A stretch of DNA of 64,000 nt, taken from NCBI GenBank assembly GCA_947568835.1, contig OX387606.1:17360001-17424000 (forward strand), given 5' to 3'. The position numbers and the translations under genes were made by a program. The number at the start of each line of letters is the position of its first letter. The stretch's first letter is position 1. Under the pieces are notes generated by a model. It was not told the DNA's origin, ran no database searches, and worked only from the letters and a program-made list of their open reading frames with translations. Positions 10,991-25,830 of the stretch are shown here, one piece after another. This stretch comes from Protonemura montana. Lineage: Eukaryota; Arthropoda; Insecta; Plecoptera; Nemouridae.

Positions 10991-12023
10991 CGCACATAGG
11001 TGACCTCTGGAGATGTGTCACTACGTTTATCGTGCGGTAGAAACTCGTTTATTTTCAGTGCTATTGCAAAAGGGTATTGTAACCAGTCACAATCCGATTT
11101 AAAGTCGGTTTTATTCCAAATTCGAACCAGCAAAGTCGATTGGCAATCTTTCAGCAGTCTCGATACTTTCGTGACCTACTTGGATTATGATAAGATTTTT
11201 TTGTTTGTAAATCAGTATTTTCTATTATACTCGATGGTTTTGTAAAAGTAAAAATAATAATCCCGGGTCGCCTTAATTGCCTCGGCTCCTCATTGATTGC
11301 CCTCTAGAAGGTCCCGCCGTAAAAGAGGAGATCTTAGATTAGACACGAACGACGTTTTAGGGTGAACTAATAGTTTTGACGAAAACAATATGCACGGGTT
11401 TATAAACCAAGGTGGACCTAAGCCGCACGCATGCAAATACGTCTGTCGTAAACACGCACTTGTTAAAGCTGATGCTGCATATTTTATTTAGCGTTGTGTT
11501 CATTTTTGCTTTTTTATGAAACGTATACTATATTTTGATAACCTTTATAGATTAAAGGCTGTGCATGTCCATTTTCACACGGTCTCCCTATAATATCGGT
11601 GTAATATATTAAAAATTTCGATGGGGTAGCTAAAAATTTTCACTCGTATTTTTCAGAATAAATGTCTCCGTTTTTTTTTTTAAGTTAAGATGCGGATAAC
11701 GGCGAGTAGCTGGGGTTAAAGTTTACCCCAAACGATAAACTCTTATGGGGAATATCATGTAAAACATTTTCTCTGGGGCATTGCGTTCAAGGGTCATGGC
11801 AGTATATATTATTATTTAATATTTAATGGAGAATTATGGCCGAGATGATATCCGCCCGTAGCGCAACGCTTCTCCTGACATATTTCACTAGGTCAGGAAT
11901 GTTCATCCTTGCTCTAGACTTCTGGAGAATGTCTCGAGAAATATTTGAACAATTCATTCTGGCACTAGAACACAATTGAAAATCACAATGGCATCCGCAT
12001 AATCTACTTCGAACTGACTTACA

Positions 12024-12052
12024 GATATATATATATATAATATATATATATT
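12024..12052. repeat. (AT)n microsatellite
   Basis: An alternating AT run with one phase slip, about 29 bp. Confidence 0.9.
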
Positions 12053-12098
12053 AAGTATAGGTATGTAATATGTATTTCCAATAGGTAATCGAATGCCC

Positions 12099-12120
12099 AA
12101 AAAAAAAAAAAAAAAAAAAA
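12099..12120 (+). repeat. poly(A) tract, 22 bases
   Basis: An uninterrupted A22 run. It could be the tail of a retroposed sequence, but no recognisable retroelement or upstream gene body abuts it. Confidence 0.9.
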
Positions 12121-13734
12121 CAATGATGATAAAATGTCCAACTTTTAAGAAAATCACCACCAACATATTTAAACCCATTTGGCCACAAAAAATTGCAAGT
12201 GCAAGTGCACCATGCTACCGTAAAAAAATTAAATTTAAATCAGCGTTACTTTATCTGTTCTCAGTTGGTACCACTGTCGATAAGGTCAAAGTGCGTAAAC
12301 ACAACACGACACGCATGCGCCAGTGTAAGGGGATAATAACCTAACAGATAGAGCCAGTAGCGACTAACAACGTAGCGAGCAAGTTTGCTCTCGACGATCA
12401 AAAATAATAAGACACGATTGCATCAATAATTGATGCGTATTGCGTACCAAGGGACGGAAAGCGTGAGGGGACGCAATGCGTCTATAAGTGGCGAAACGCT
12501 CGGTCGATTGCCCTGGCGGGAGCCGCGTGAACTGGATCACGGAAAGTCCACGTGGCCGGGCTGGTAATTCATCTTGTTATGTGTTCCGTTGAACATTGAC
12601 CTCCCGTTTTGGAAATGGTGCGAGCGATGTGGCTCACAAAATATCATTGAACGTAAACAATAGGTTAGCCGACAATGAGAAACATTGTTGTATTATAATT
12701 GTGCGGAGTCGTCGACGGGATTCAGTACCTAATATGAAAGTTATATGAGATAGGGCGTCTGGGATATAGGCCAAGTCTATTTGCAAGTTAATTGTGCTGT
12801 ATGGGGGCTGAAAGTGTAAAATGTATTACAATGCTTATTTAAGAAGTCAATTACTCTGTGTGTGGGCACAGCTGGCTGATTTCCACCAACCCCCATTTGC
12901 AAACATGGATTTTCGTTCGTATGTGTCGGCCATTCGGGTTCCCTTTTCTATCAGATTTTGAAATAAGAAATAAATAAATATTAACATATTTCTCAGTTTC
13001 TGATAATGTGATTATTAAAATAGTATTACCAATAGAGTTTGAAAAGTGTTGTACTTGTAAATGGGTTCTATTTGGTAGTTTTTGACGAGATTTTAGTTAA
13101 TATTAGTTTAAAATTGTTTATCTGAGAGTTCCTTGTCATTTTGATTGAAACGGTATAGAGTCTGAAGCCGGTGTATTTTTAGAAAATGTTATTGCAAGCT
13201 AGAAAAGTTGGTATAACCGGCAGGGCTTGTGTAGGAAAAACGTATAACATGCGTAGGAAAGGCAAACGAAAACATATCGGATCTTGCAAAATTAGTTATT
13301 TGATTGACGCTCGACGGAAGTTCAAGAGATTGTTTGGAAAATAAAAAAATGTTTAAGGAAACGTTACCATCGCGATAAGAAAATCATCACAAATTCTTGA
13401 GCAAAAAATGGAAATAGACCAGCTATTATGCTATCGATAAGTTTTCCAGTTGTTTACTTGCTCGTTAAAAAAAAGTGGATCGACAACCGCAGAAAATTGA
13501 GAATGTTAAAGACACTTGTAAATTTTGTAAATGACAAAATTTCCCCACCCGTTTTCCGCTCGCTTGGTAATTTTGTCATTCGCTAGTGAAAGGGAAACAC
13601 ATTGTATCGGCTTTCCCTAATCGAGATACTGTGTTAGATGGGATTTGGGAGTGAAGACAGTTGACTAGTGAACTGTGAAACATTGAAGGATCCATTACTC
13701 AGGCTGTCACTTCCTACGTGCCAGGTTCCATGCT

Positions 13735-13865
13735 GGACTAGTTACCAGCCTCATTGGGTACCGGCGACGACGCTCCAGACGCCGACATCACCACCGACGC
13801 CACCTCAGAGGGTGCGGACGTCGCGATGCCGTCGTCGGCGACGTCGACGACATCAATAGACACGA
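13735..13865 (+). other. GC/CpG-rich block, possible exon of an unknown gene
   Basis: A sharply bounded GC-rich block in AT-rich DNA with strong three-base rhythm. The plus-strand frame reads GTGDDAPDADITTDATSEGA and continues through MPSSATSTTSIDT, an Asp/Thr/Ala/Ser-rich low-complexity peptide. AG acceptor-like sites precede it (for example TTACCAG at about 13747), but I found no strong GT donor just after the block. It may be an exon fragment of a Thr/Ser-rich protein, or simply a CpG-rich (GACGCC)-type expansion. Confidence 0.3.
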
Positions 13866-16427
13866 TTTATATCCAGCGATTCGCGGGGCTCAATAGATAT
13901 ATATATGTCTATGATAATGATAACAGAGCTTTGCAAAAAAACAGCTTACAAAGTTGCGTATTCAATGCATTACGACAAGAAAACTTGAAGCGTGAAAAAA
14001 AGCATGCGATCGCCCTTTGAAAAGGAAATCTTTCTACGGGTGGAAAAGTGTAAATACTTTTTTCTCGGAAACGCTTCGTGTATTATTGAACGTTTTCGTG
14101 TTTTTATTATCAACGAATGATGTAACAAGAGTAGTATGCTAAAGAGTAATTGTATCGGATATTTCGAAGAATTGGATTCGTGATACTGGTTTCTTCACTC
14201 GGGGTTGAGAGGTGTTTTTGGGGGTTAAATTCCAGTGCCGCTCGGTCGTTTTCGTGGTCGATACATTTATGTATTTCTCCTAATTCGACCGCACTAGCGG
14301 GTCGTTATACTTTATTTGAACTGCAGCAGTTTTGTAAACGCAGTGGCGCACCCAAAAGTGTACAAGTTTTTAATTGGGGAAAAATAGGGGCCTCGTGTTA
14401 GTGGAGGCCATGCATTAAATATGAGTTGACTGGGGCGAACGCAACAAAATAAAAGAGGTCATGACAGCTGCGAAACAAATTGGTATAATTGGACGATTTG
14501 GTAGCTCAATTTGAATCTGAAATTTTGTTCGCTTAAGTGTGAAAACATGACTCACATATGACAAGAAAAGACACAAATAATCGATTGAATATTAATGTGT
14601 TCGTATAAAATATCCTGAACGGCAGTCGTTTTCCGATGAACATTTATCAACCACTAGAATCACACGTCATTCAGCGTCCAAAAGCGATGTTCATTTGTTG
14701 GCCACATTAACTGACCTCACCAGATATTACGTTTTGGTTTTGTCCCTGTTCACCACACTCGTTACACGGCGCTAGGATCGACTGCCCCAGAGAAAACAAT
14801 TTTATTGGGCAAACTTCCGGTTAATTATGTGGACCCAATACGCCCGCGAGTGCCGTACTACGATATGCAAATTTGTTTTATTGATTGTACAATTGTCACA
14901 GATTATATCATAACTACATTATTTAGTACTGTACAACCAATAATTTAAACGATGTTAATCTATTTTACAGCTTTTTTTTAAACGAGTGCATTAAGGCGTT
15001 CAAAGTGGTATAAAGTGCTAGTTGTTCGTGTTGAAGCCGATATCTGTGGTTGTTTTTGACCTATTTTATTCAAAATATACTAAGTAGCATAAACGTACCT
15101 ACTGGAAACATTGAAAATTTGGCGCATATTTAATTAAAATTCCACTATGCTAGAGCTAGATGGAAAAAAATTAAATACACAAAGACTGCTGGTGATCGAA
15201 AACCTCAGCCATGAAGTCTGAAACCATCGTTGTTCTGTTTCTTCTGTTTCAGCCTTCTAGACCACAACAAACTGTTAGTAGCTGGTCGTATTCATTTTTC
15301 AATCTATATCAAAATGTTGGCTAGTAAAATCTTTAATAAAAGTCTCTCGTTTTGCATAGATCTCAAAGAAAATCTGAATAAAGTTGTTTTATAAAATATA
15401 GTTTCTTATATCTACCTTATAGACAATTCGGTTGTCAAATTTGGCATTCACATAGTGAACATTTCTATCCATGAAAAGCATGGAATCCATGAGAAATCAA
15501 GGAAGAACCCGAAATGGCACCAATCCACGCTTGTCGAGCGAAAGCAGTAAATATATTCGGAACGTTACCCATATCTTTCTACAATACAGATATGATAAAT
15601 CTCTAAGGAGGATATATACGGCGAATCGTTCGTAAATTTGAAAAAGGTGCACACGACCGTTTTCTGTACACACAGAGTGAAATGAAAATTCCTGAATATC
15701 CGCAGTTCTGTCCTTCAGTCACGCACCAGGTTTTCTCTGTGAAATGACTATAATGGAATTTCATTTCGTATAGAATAAGCGTTTAATAATACATGTCTCT
15801 TGCATGGCATTAACGGAAAAACCGTTTTAGTAGGTCCGTGCGTTACGCCCATCAGCTAGTTACGTTTAGGTATAAGGCAAATACACGATATTATTTTGAG
15901 TAAACAGCTGTTTAAAATAATATTCAGTTGGTTGGGTTGAGATTTAGTTTAAAACAACGAAAACTGAAAGAGCATAAACCCTTAACTATGAGCTGTGGAA
16001 ATGGTATTTTAATCCTAAAAGCAACATTTTAAATATCAATAAAGTATTAAAAAAAAACACAATATGGATTTATCATGCCAAAATGATCGACCCATAAATA
16101 TGAAAATGCGTTGCAGTGATGATTTAGAATCATAAATAATATTAGTTTCTAAATTGTGGACCGCAAATGATAATGCAAGTGTGTTTGCATGTTTTAATGA
16201 CATTCCCTAACGTATGAGCCTGAGGTGAAACATTCCGTCATGGTTCCACCGCTTGCACCAAATATGTGGCGGTATTTATTATAAAATATTGTACCTATTA
16301 TTTCCGTCACGAGGGGATACACGGAAAACTAAAACAAGCTATAAATACTTGGTCGGACAATTATCCACTTTTCACTAATTCCACTGTTTTTTAAGCCTAT
16401 TTTGAAAGTGTTTTTTTGGTAATGATA

Positions 16428-16454
16428 AGACCATAATTGCTTAAATTATGGTCT
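16428..16454. repeat. perfect 11-bp palindrome
   Basis: AGACCATAATT and AATTATGGTCT are separated by five bases. Short hairpin-forming inverted repeat with no nearby gene. Confidence 0.8.
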
Positions 16455-19400
16455 GATTGTGCCAACAATTACCGTGGAAATGTTTCACGCAAGAAAAGCA
16501 GCAATTTTTAAAAGTCCATTACAATTGGTGCCAGCGGATCAATATTTCCAAAGCAGGTTATTCCTGAACCAACGTTTGTGCACTAAATTATTAACAAAAT
16601 CTTCTTATTTGAGCTGCTTTCAGGTGCAGTTTAAATAAGGTTTGAATTTAATTATAGCTTTTTGAAAAATCTATACATTGATGCCAGCGGTGGGATTTTT
16701 ATAAATGCATGCTGAGAAATGACATTACCAATTGGTACATGGTTATCAGCTTTTTAGGGTTCTAATTCTATCGTTTAATTTGAAAGTTTCCAGCGTTGCG
16801 TTAAAGTTACAATGGTGACAGGGCTTAAATCTCTACCTAACCCAACTGTCATCGTTGCTACCGTCATCGTTGCTACTGTGATATGTAAAAGCTGTGATTT
16901 GGTCGGGTGACATCTGATCAGTTGCTGCTTGACGTGTAAAAATAGAATAACTAGAAATAAATTATACAGGAAGTTTTTTAATTACGAACGAGTGCTACTT
17001 AGTTTGTCACTTAGACTGCGCAAAAAAATAAAGTTTACTGTTTTATACAATTTCGGATTTCTCAAGGTTTCTGCAAATGCATTCACAGTAAATTGCTACT
17101 GTAGATGATCTATAATTCAACACTGGCATCAAAATTCTATGCTACTTCATAAACGGTCTTGGTAATGCCCTTGATACTAAATATTATCAACCTTGAATTG
17201 TTTAACTTATTTTCCATTTCAGCGCATCACCTTCTGTAGCAAAAGATTTCTATATCACTTAAGAAGAATTCCCTTCACCGATCCCAGTCACTGAGCACAT
17301 ATCTATTCCATACGAACACTGTGCGCCAATTTTTCGCCTTACTTTGCCTCTCAAAAAGATTGTGCACTGCTTTATGTTAAATCTCAATTCCCTTCTCGTC
17401 TCTATCTTGTCGCTTCTACTACCTCTCCATTAGTTAGCGTGCCTCTATTCTTTTTCTGTATGCAGGCTATGGCTCTTACATTATCCGTCATAAAAAAAAT
17501 AGAATGGCTTTCTATTCTCTTCTTTCATCATCATCATCTGCTCATCTTCATCTCTTTACCCCTGCAGCTGACTTTATCCAGGCCTTGGATGGATAGCACT
17601 ATATACGCTGTTTCAAATGATACGGATAGTATGACGGTGGTCACAAAAATCTGAACACGCTTTTCGTTTTTCCAGCGCAAAAAAAAACGTTCGCTATCAC
17701 TTGAACAGATATTGAACAATGATAGCGACACTAACCAAGCGTTGTTGTTTGGGTTCACTTTCAAATCAGCAGCCATCTAGATTGAGACAAAATTGTGAAA
17801 GGAGAGAACTGAATGGAATTTACAGAGCTACTAAAAAAGGGGTTCGAATCAGGATTCGAGAGGGCAAACATTTACAAGCACAACTTTTACAGTCAATAGA
17901 TGTACTTTTTTTTTTCAAAAGAGTAAAAACAAGCCTGAAAGCAAACATGTTTTTTTATACGCGAGAAAATGTTAATTTGAGTTTGAGCACTCGCTCAGTT
18001 CATTCTGGCCTGCGCACACACTCGCGCGTCAATGTTGCATTTTGTGTGTCCTCACTACGAAAAGTTTCCCCCTTTCCACCGGCCGACGGCGTTTCCCCGA
18101 CCCCCCTCACCCTTTACCAACCGCCGCGACGTCGTCTCCGGTCTGTAGCTCATCATCCGAGCCACGTCGCTTACACCAGATTACAACCTCGTTTTGCGTT
18201 GCCATCGGTTATGGAATTCTGACCAACGTCAATGAATCTCCGCCACAAGCGCTGGTGCTTCATTTTCAGACACCATATGTTGTGTTAACAATTTCTCAAG
18301 ATTTCAGACGGGAAGATTTCCTTAAATAAATCATTAACCTGGGGAGGGACAAGCACTAAACAGAGTCCCGACTGCCAGTGATTTTTCATTTATTTTGGGT
18401 GGAAGTCTTTCTTAAGGCAATAGAGTGTACATTTTAGTGTCATTTTTAGCAAATTTTAAGAGATGATTCTGATATAGAAAAAAATTATTCAAATCACACG
18501 AAACAAAGAAGTCAAATTTGAAAACGTCTGTTACAAAACTCACACTAGTGACATTCGTTTCGGCTGTGACTGTATACTTTGCAAAGTACGGGGGAAAAAA
18601 AGTATATAGCGTCTTATTTAAATTCCATTCCACCAAGACAAATGGCCGCCTCAGACCAGGCTTTGGCACATGGCAAATTGGAGGGAGCTGAGTCTACGTA
18701 AAATGGATTACTTGCTGCGTTCCAGGCTTGGTCTAGAGTCCCTTTTTTTCTTATGTGTGTAGGGATGTTTTTTTTAGCCTGGCGATCGCTCTGCTCGAGG
18801 GTCCAGTGCAATTTGCAGCTCGATCAGATTATCATAAATTTAACTTACGGTTTAAAATGATACTGCACAGATAAGAAAATACAATATCACATGAGCATAC
18901 ACCGTGGGTGGGTTTACATTTTAAATAAACACGACAAGATTACCATGGTTCCCGTTAGGAAAATGCGATATCATGTTTGAAATCGAAATAGTTTTTCGTA
19001 ATCTTCATGATGTTAGTGTAAGTTATTACAAACTCAAACATAAACGAGAAACTGGAGTTTGCTGAGTATGTTATCCGGCGTTCATTTGTCGTGGGGGTGG
19101 AAACTTTGTGGGGTTGAAAATATCTTGCAGCAGTCAATGAAAAGAATGTGCCCCGCTTAGCTTCTTCAAAGATACTAGACTCAAGTAACGAATGAATGGT
19201 TTTTCATGCACCGAGTGAATTTTGCCGGATACATCGCCGTTTGACTCAAGAAAACTTTAAATAACATTGATTGATTAGACAAAATTAATCACTAATGATA
19301 CGAAAAGTAAAGCCTTAGTGTCACTACGTTGATATATTTTATTCTGTTACAAAAAAGGTGTATTACTAGGAATTGAAGCTTCTAACTAAATTCCAAATCT

Positions 19401-21374
19401 TATTTCGAGGATGAAGCCATGCGCTTTTGCAGTCACTAAAACCCACCCATGTTATGTACGACCGAAGGGGCAGCCATAAGCACAGTATGCACACTTCCTA
19501 AGTCATATGTTGATATGGCGTACGCCTGCCTCTGCTTTAGACACAATTTGAAATATTTCTCAAGTTTGCGTAAACGTGACAAACCGATTGTGTTCCACAT
19601 GAAAGGATATGCAAAGAGCTGGCGACAAGTGTTATATTCTTATGCCACGTGGCATCCCGTGGACAAGCCAAGGTATAATGCGCTGTACGCTAGACTGATT
19701 TCGGTGGGCTTTCTGGATATCTGCTCTTGTCATCTCACACAATACCTCTGTGCTGGTAATGCCATTTCATTTGTCGCCAGGGTCTACTAGACTCTTCTCA
19801 CTATACTTTATCTTCAGTGTTACGTTGAGACGGGTGGGAAATATAGCTTCTCCATCCATCTCGCTTTAAGAGTCTGGAGCTAAAAAGCTCGTCGGTATTT
19901 AATATAAATCGATAAGCTGATGTACGGAAACAAATAAGTAAAAGAAAAAGGGACTTGGCTAAATGTGCGGCTGGTCCACTTCTCGCTGCGATGATAAAAC
20001 AAGCTGGGATGACGAGATTCTTCAATTTCATGGCTAATAATCTATTTTGTCGTTGTTGGACTTAACATTCTGCAACGCAATCGTTTGGCTTTTATGTCCT
20101 AAAAGAAATGACCATAAAGAGAACGATTTAACAACAAGAAAAAATGTATTTGTTGCTCGAAGAGCGCCCATAAAATTGTTTCAATGCATATTGGATTTTC
20201 TTCTGCCAGTACCTACTTTAAATTATGAACTGAAATGAATTAGTTTTGTGAAATGCTCATGGCCTGGTTCACATGATGAGGGTATAAATCCCCACTCAGA
20301 CGTGCCTTGTCGATAATCCGTTTATTCCCTTAACATTGTCTCTTCCACCGAAGCGAATACCCTTGTGTCCTAGATATTTTGCCATTGCCATTATTGAATA
20401 AAGTAGTTTAAATATTTAAATCGACAGTGACAGCAGCTGCTAGAAGGAATCGTGATCAATCCCAAGTTAAAATCTAGCTTTTAATGAAATCTCTTTGCTC
20501 ACTTTTCTCTAAAATTTTAATGTGAAAATCAACTTGTCGGGATTTCTAGATGCACTTTATCAATCAGGTATTCTTCCTTTGAAAATCATTCTTTAGACAG
20601 CACGGCGCGCTATTCTTTCTTTTCCCGTTCGAACGTCTCCACTCTTTGAACTTCTTTCCGCTAACTTCACCCCTAATAGGTCACTTACATCTGCAAAAGT
20701 GTGTGGTGCTGTCACTCACCGTTTGGCATGTTTGTGTTTTGACAATAGCCTCATTTTGCATGGCGATTGATAGATCATTAATTCAGCGCGGCTCGCTCCC
20801 TTCAATGAAGTTATGAATGCGGCGCCGTGCGATTTCATTATATAGACTTGAATGAATGTTTTGTCGACTGTTTTTTTGTGACCTGTCAGCAAAGTGTGTC
20901 GGTTCCCACGCTTTCAGGCAGGGGCTGAATATAATCCCAGTGCAAATTGCAGCAAATGAAAGTAGTGTTTCCGGTAAGTTGATTATTGTAGAATTCCCCC
21001 GTAACGCTGGTGTCTGGGGGAGCGCATCGTCCAATGAGGTGCAATTTTATTGTCCTTGAAAAATAATGCCACTTGGTTGAGTGAATAAAAGTGTTTTTAC
21101 TTTTATAATTATCATTTTTACATGTCTAGGTACTTTAGTCACGTGACACCAAGGGAAATCTCAGTGCATACGAGAGCATGCAAGAGCTTAAAAATAAAAG
21201 ACGTGGCAACTTGAAGCGAAACAAAACTGCCAGTACTTTTCCTTCTAATATTTGAACCTTCATGTGGATTTGTTTAATTAAAAGACGCAGTTTCAGTGAT
21301 TAATAAATCGAAAAAGTTATTTTCAAAAATATCCAAAAACCATCCCAAACGATGAAACCCTTTCACGACAATTT

Positions 21375-21400
21375 CCAACTAATCAATTTTGATTAGTTGG
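21375..21400. repeat. perfect 12-bp palindrome, 2-bp loop
   Basis: CCAACTAATCAA and TTGATTAGTTGG sit almost back to back (26 bp in all). Such close perfect symmetry could be a homodimer binding site or a hairpin; no gene adjoins it. Confidence 0.85.
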
Positions 21401-21643
21401 GCGGATTTCTTCACAATTAAAAAACGAAACGCTTCAGACATAAAGCAACGGCATCCTCCCCGAAAGTGCTCATAGGTATCTGAAGCTTAAAGAATCGTGA
21501 AATGTCTACCCTTAACGGTGTACGACGGTGGCGCCGGGTAGCCCCGTGGGACGTCCATCATTTCCGGTCAGTCTTTCCCGAAAGACCCCCGGGTCAACCT
21601 CACATCCGGCACGGGCCGACGATTCCTAACGTGACCCACAGGA

Positions 21644-21659
21644 CCCCCCCCCCCCCCCC
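21644..21659 (+). repeat. poly(C) tract, 16 bases
   Basis: An uninterrupted C16 run at the end of a locally GC-rich stretch (about 21520-21660). Confidence 0.9.
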
Positions 21660-24600
21660 TCTCACCCTCTTTTGAAAACCCTGCTGCCCAAACATAGAAA
21701 CAAATGTGTGTAGATAAATCATCGCGTCTCCTCACTCACTTCCCATTCCCAGGCCCAGCATCTTCATCGTGCGGTGCAAATGAGTAATGGACCCAAATGC
21801 ATATTTACCTAATACTGATTTGAATATTATGCATATTCATAAATTTGCATAGTTTCAGTTTCGCTAGTGATTTATAGCATTCACTTAGTGCCAGCTATAA
21901 CTTTTCACGCGGGAATTTCGTCAATTTTCTTGTTATTTGGGAAAATGTTAGAGGGTTGGAAGTCGAGAACAATCCGTGTAACGATGTCGTCGTGAAAGGT
22001 GCTAGTGTGTCACACGTGTTAAGCGAACTATTATCCTAATTTACAGCGGAAACTGGGTGCCAAGACGTCATCGGCCACTGGGGAAGGAAATGAACCGTGT
22101 GTGCTTGAATCTCGGAGAAACATGCTGGAAGACAGCGCCCTCTGAAGCAGGATTTTGCCAAAAAGCGAAGACTGCTCTTAATTAATTTTGACTTTACTGG
22201 TAATATTGTTATTAGTGTCAAATTATTAACACCTTTATAAAATGTATTAAATATGTTCGACCTGTAGGTAGGTAAATATTTTTAAAATTACTTGCAAACT
22301 ACGCTTTGAATTGAATAAAACTTGATTTAAAATATGTTTTTGAATTCGAGTACCACTTCATAAAAGAGCATAAAAGAGTAACCACTTCACAAGCTTGTCT
22401 CAAAACCGTTGTGCTATAATTCATTTTCAACTTTTCAATTAAATATTCTCCAAACTACGGAAATGACATTTTATCGTAAAAAAAAACTATCACGAGCATC
22501 TATTTAACCGTACCTATGACCACCTCCATGCATCATTACTTCCTCAAGCCAAACCCGACTTTTCCGCGCATTTTCCTTTTTCCCCACGCAGCCCCACTAC
22601 ATCTTCCGTGCGTATCAGCTGTTCTTCGCCTGGTTGCCGTAGCAACGTTCGATCTTATCATCTGTTGGCTGTGACCTCATCTAGTGCCGAGGAGAGCGTC
22701 GAGCGAGCAGTGATCAATGCTCCAGTGCGATGCTGTCTGCTTGCAACCGCTCGCTGGTACACAACCTCGCGCGCGGTTTCCCCATCTCCACATAATGCCC
22801 ATCCCGATTACTAGTCCCCATAAATATCAGCACAATACCACGCTCAATTGCATATCCCACCCGAATGCTCTATCGGGCGGTCCATCGCGTCCTATTCGAC
22901 CCTTTTCTCCAGGATCGGGACCTGTCTCCTGGAATTAGTGTCTGGGTGTTGGGCGCCGTCCAGTAAGGTGTATCGGTGTATAGCGAATTCAAAAAGAGAC
23001 AAGCGGTGAACCAGGGGAAGAAAACTAATAGAATATTGAAGTTTTGTTCAAAGGGCGCTTCTTTGTGAATTATATATGGAGTAATTACAAAACTTGTGTG
23101 AGATGTTTTTGCATATATTTATAAATATAAAACTTCGTCGTCGATCTTGGAAAAGCGTTTGCTACGTCCGCTGAGTACCATAAAACCTGGGAATACCTGA
23201 CCGGTTTATTGGTTTCTTTATAATTACCGATAACGATTATTAGACCATTAACAACGCCGCAAATCGGTGAAAAGTTACCGAGAGAAAACACACTGTGTTT
23301 TACAGGTGAATACTTTGACCCATATCTCTTTAATATTCTCGCTTTTCCGAAAGATTTTCCCTGCACCGAGCAAACTAGCACTCGAGTTCTGGTAAGAAAG
23401 CGAACAACCGTGCTATAGAGAAGGACATTATTTGTATTAGAAATGAGATTGTCTCTCGAGAATTCTCCAAGAGCCGACTTGAGTCTAAAGGATGAACGAG
23501 AAATTTGAGCAAATCCGTATCCGAAATCCTCTCTGATTAGCAAGATCGAGATCTTTGTCGATGGTAGCCATTAAATTTATGTAGGATCAGCTTCGTTAAC
23601 TTTGGTCCTGTACTCCGTAAAACTTAATCAGTCTCGCTCAATAGACACACGGCTTCAAAGTTACTTCGGCGGCTCGTGGTTGCGGCATGTGTTGTCAGTG
23701 TTTCTTCAATACCCTCGGCTTTCGTGCTATGTGAATAAAAAATTGTTTCCTAGAAAATTTCCTGTTTTTCCATGTTTTATTACGAACTTCTTATAAATAT
23801 CATAGCTAAATCGAATTTGAATGAACTAGGTCGATGCATAATTTAATATTTCCAATATTCCGTCAATTACAGATTAGGAATTGGTAGAAAAGTTAGAAAA
23901 TGAATTCGGGCAGACGTATTTAGAGTTTCCTCATACACATTTTAGTAGGAAAGAAAAAAGAAAATACTTACAGCCTGATACGAATTACAGTCTTGCGCAC
24001 GACGATGCAAGTATATTGAATTTGTACTAAAATAGTTTGTCTTCTTAAAGATAAGTCGCGTTGAAACTAAATTGATTGATCTCGAAGGCGCTCCAGAGTT
24101 TTGAACAGAATTGCGGACAAGTAAAGCAATAAGTGTGCGGAATTCTTTCGGGTTAAAGTTGAAGGAGGACGTATTAAATTTCAGCTAACGATAAAGTGAA
24201 GCGAGCTTGGTTTTCTAGTTTAGGTCGCTTCATTCCAAGACTCACTGGGATTTAAGATTTGCTTGCTGAAGAAGTTCATTTTGTTATCTGATAAAACAAA
24301 AATGAAGTTCTTTTTGCAATACATGAACTAGAGCATAGTAAAATATGAGTTATTCCTATCCGAGTCGTCTTGTGGACGTAATCAAAATGTCAAGTATCAA
24401 GCTTAAAACCTGTCGCCTCCACAGATCAAGATCTGAAGCCAAAAAAACACTTCAAATGTAGCGTTTTGTGCACAAAATGACAAACAAAGTAGAAATATCC
24501 ATGCAGTAATGCTTATTAGACATGTAATAGAGCGTAAGTTGGCAAAAATCCAGCGCTAGAAGATAAGCTTGAAAATAAGCTTAGAGATTCGGCACCTCCA

Positions 24601-25830
24601 CCATGGAGAGAAAGTAGTGCTACAATATTCTACCACGATCGTAACGCCCAGGAGCTCGCTGACAATAAAGCATGCGCAATAAAGTCGCAATTGCACGGCG
24701 GCTATGAAACACATCTGTTTCGACTATTTGGATATTAGTTTCCCAGCTGCAGTGGCAACGCTCGTGCTCGACACCAGTATAAAAACGCCCGACAAAATTA
24801 TTGGGCGAGAAGACAGCGAGATACATATAAGTAAGGACGAGCTTTTCTCCCGGAAAAATGTAATAACCACGTATTTCCTTGGCTTCGAAAGAAATTCGTA
24901 CCAGATACGAGTGGTTGGCGAAAAAAAAACATCCCTGTCATGGCGAAAAAAATGTAGGCAATTACTAACATAGGAAAGCCAGAATTATCAGCTTCAAATA
25001 ATTTATTTTCATGAATAGCCGTATTTTCACTTTTCAATATTGTGGCCGCTAGTAGTTATTTAAAGTCTCATTTACAATTCACATATCCAGCTGGCTTTTG
25101 CTTCCACTGGAACTTTTTCCACTTTACAACTCCAGTTCCCTGTTGGCCTGTTCTCAACTTATTAGGCTGAGATTACTCCGCGGCCTCTGGAGGAGAGAGG
25201 GAACCAACTTCCAGATATGCGTTTAGTTCCAGCAGCCACAACCACGACAAGATTATTAGTCTTGTAAGCCATGTTTCATTTGCAACAAAAACTCGAGAGT
25301 TATGCTTTACACCAATTTCACATCTCGGTCATAGCTTAAAACCATGCACACGCACAACACAACAACAGAAAGAACAAGTGAAAAATTGCAGCCACTCTTC
25401 TTATTAGTTACTTTTCCTTGCGTTCAGAAGCCGAGAGTTCTGGCAAGTTTTTCCAGTGCCATTGTGTTTCATATTGTTTCGTTTTGCAGAAAAGATCGTC
25501 CAAAAATTGTAAAGACTTTTTGGTATCTCTATGAGAAACGGCGCTTGCTCCACTTCTTTATCGTTCCACATTTCTCTCGACCTCCATATCGTGTAACTCT
25601 GCCAAAATCCTGGCACTTCATTACCTCCCACACATATCAATCACAGTTTTGATTAAATTAAGACCTACAAAGCCTCACCCGAGAAAGCAGTTTGCAATGA
25701 AAGTAGCCCGTAATTTTGTTTAAAACGGGTAATAAAACTCTCGTCATCATCGTCATCGGCAATGATTGAGAATTGATATCGCTCCTTCTTCATTTTCGCT
25801 TCATCCTACAATGTTCTCCCGCAAACCGCA

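Larger units (their letters stand above)
10991..13734. other. non-coding stretch with simple repeats
   Basis: AT-rich DNA with an (AT)n tract at 12024-12052 and a 22-base A run at 12099-12120. No gene, RNA or element recognised. Confidence 0.5.

Noticed and set aside
17830-17860. B-box-like GGTTCGAATC near 17841
   Set aside because: No A box at the right distance and no tRNA fold.
17719-18222. 167-codon plus-strand open frame
   Set aside because: No recognised domain, low-complexity Arg/Ser/Pro composition toward the end, and a length near what chance gives in this window.
19449-19790. 113-codon plus-strand frame that reads fairly protein-like
   Set aside because: No motif, splice context or neighbour supports it; could only be judged by a homology search.
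23085-23543. 152-codon minus-strand open frame
   Set aside because: No family resemblance; roughly one frame of this length is expected by chance at this base composition and window size.
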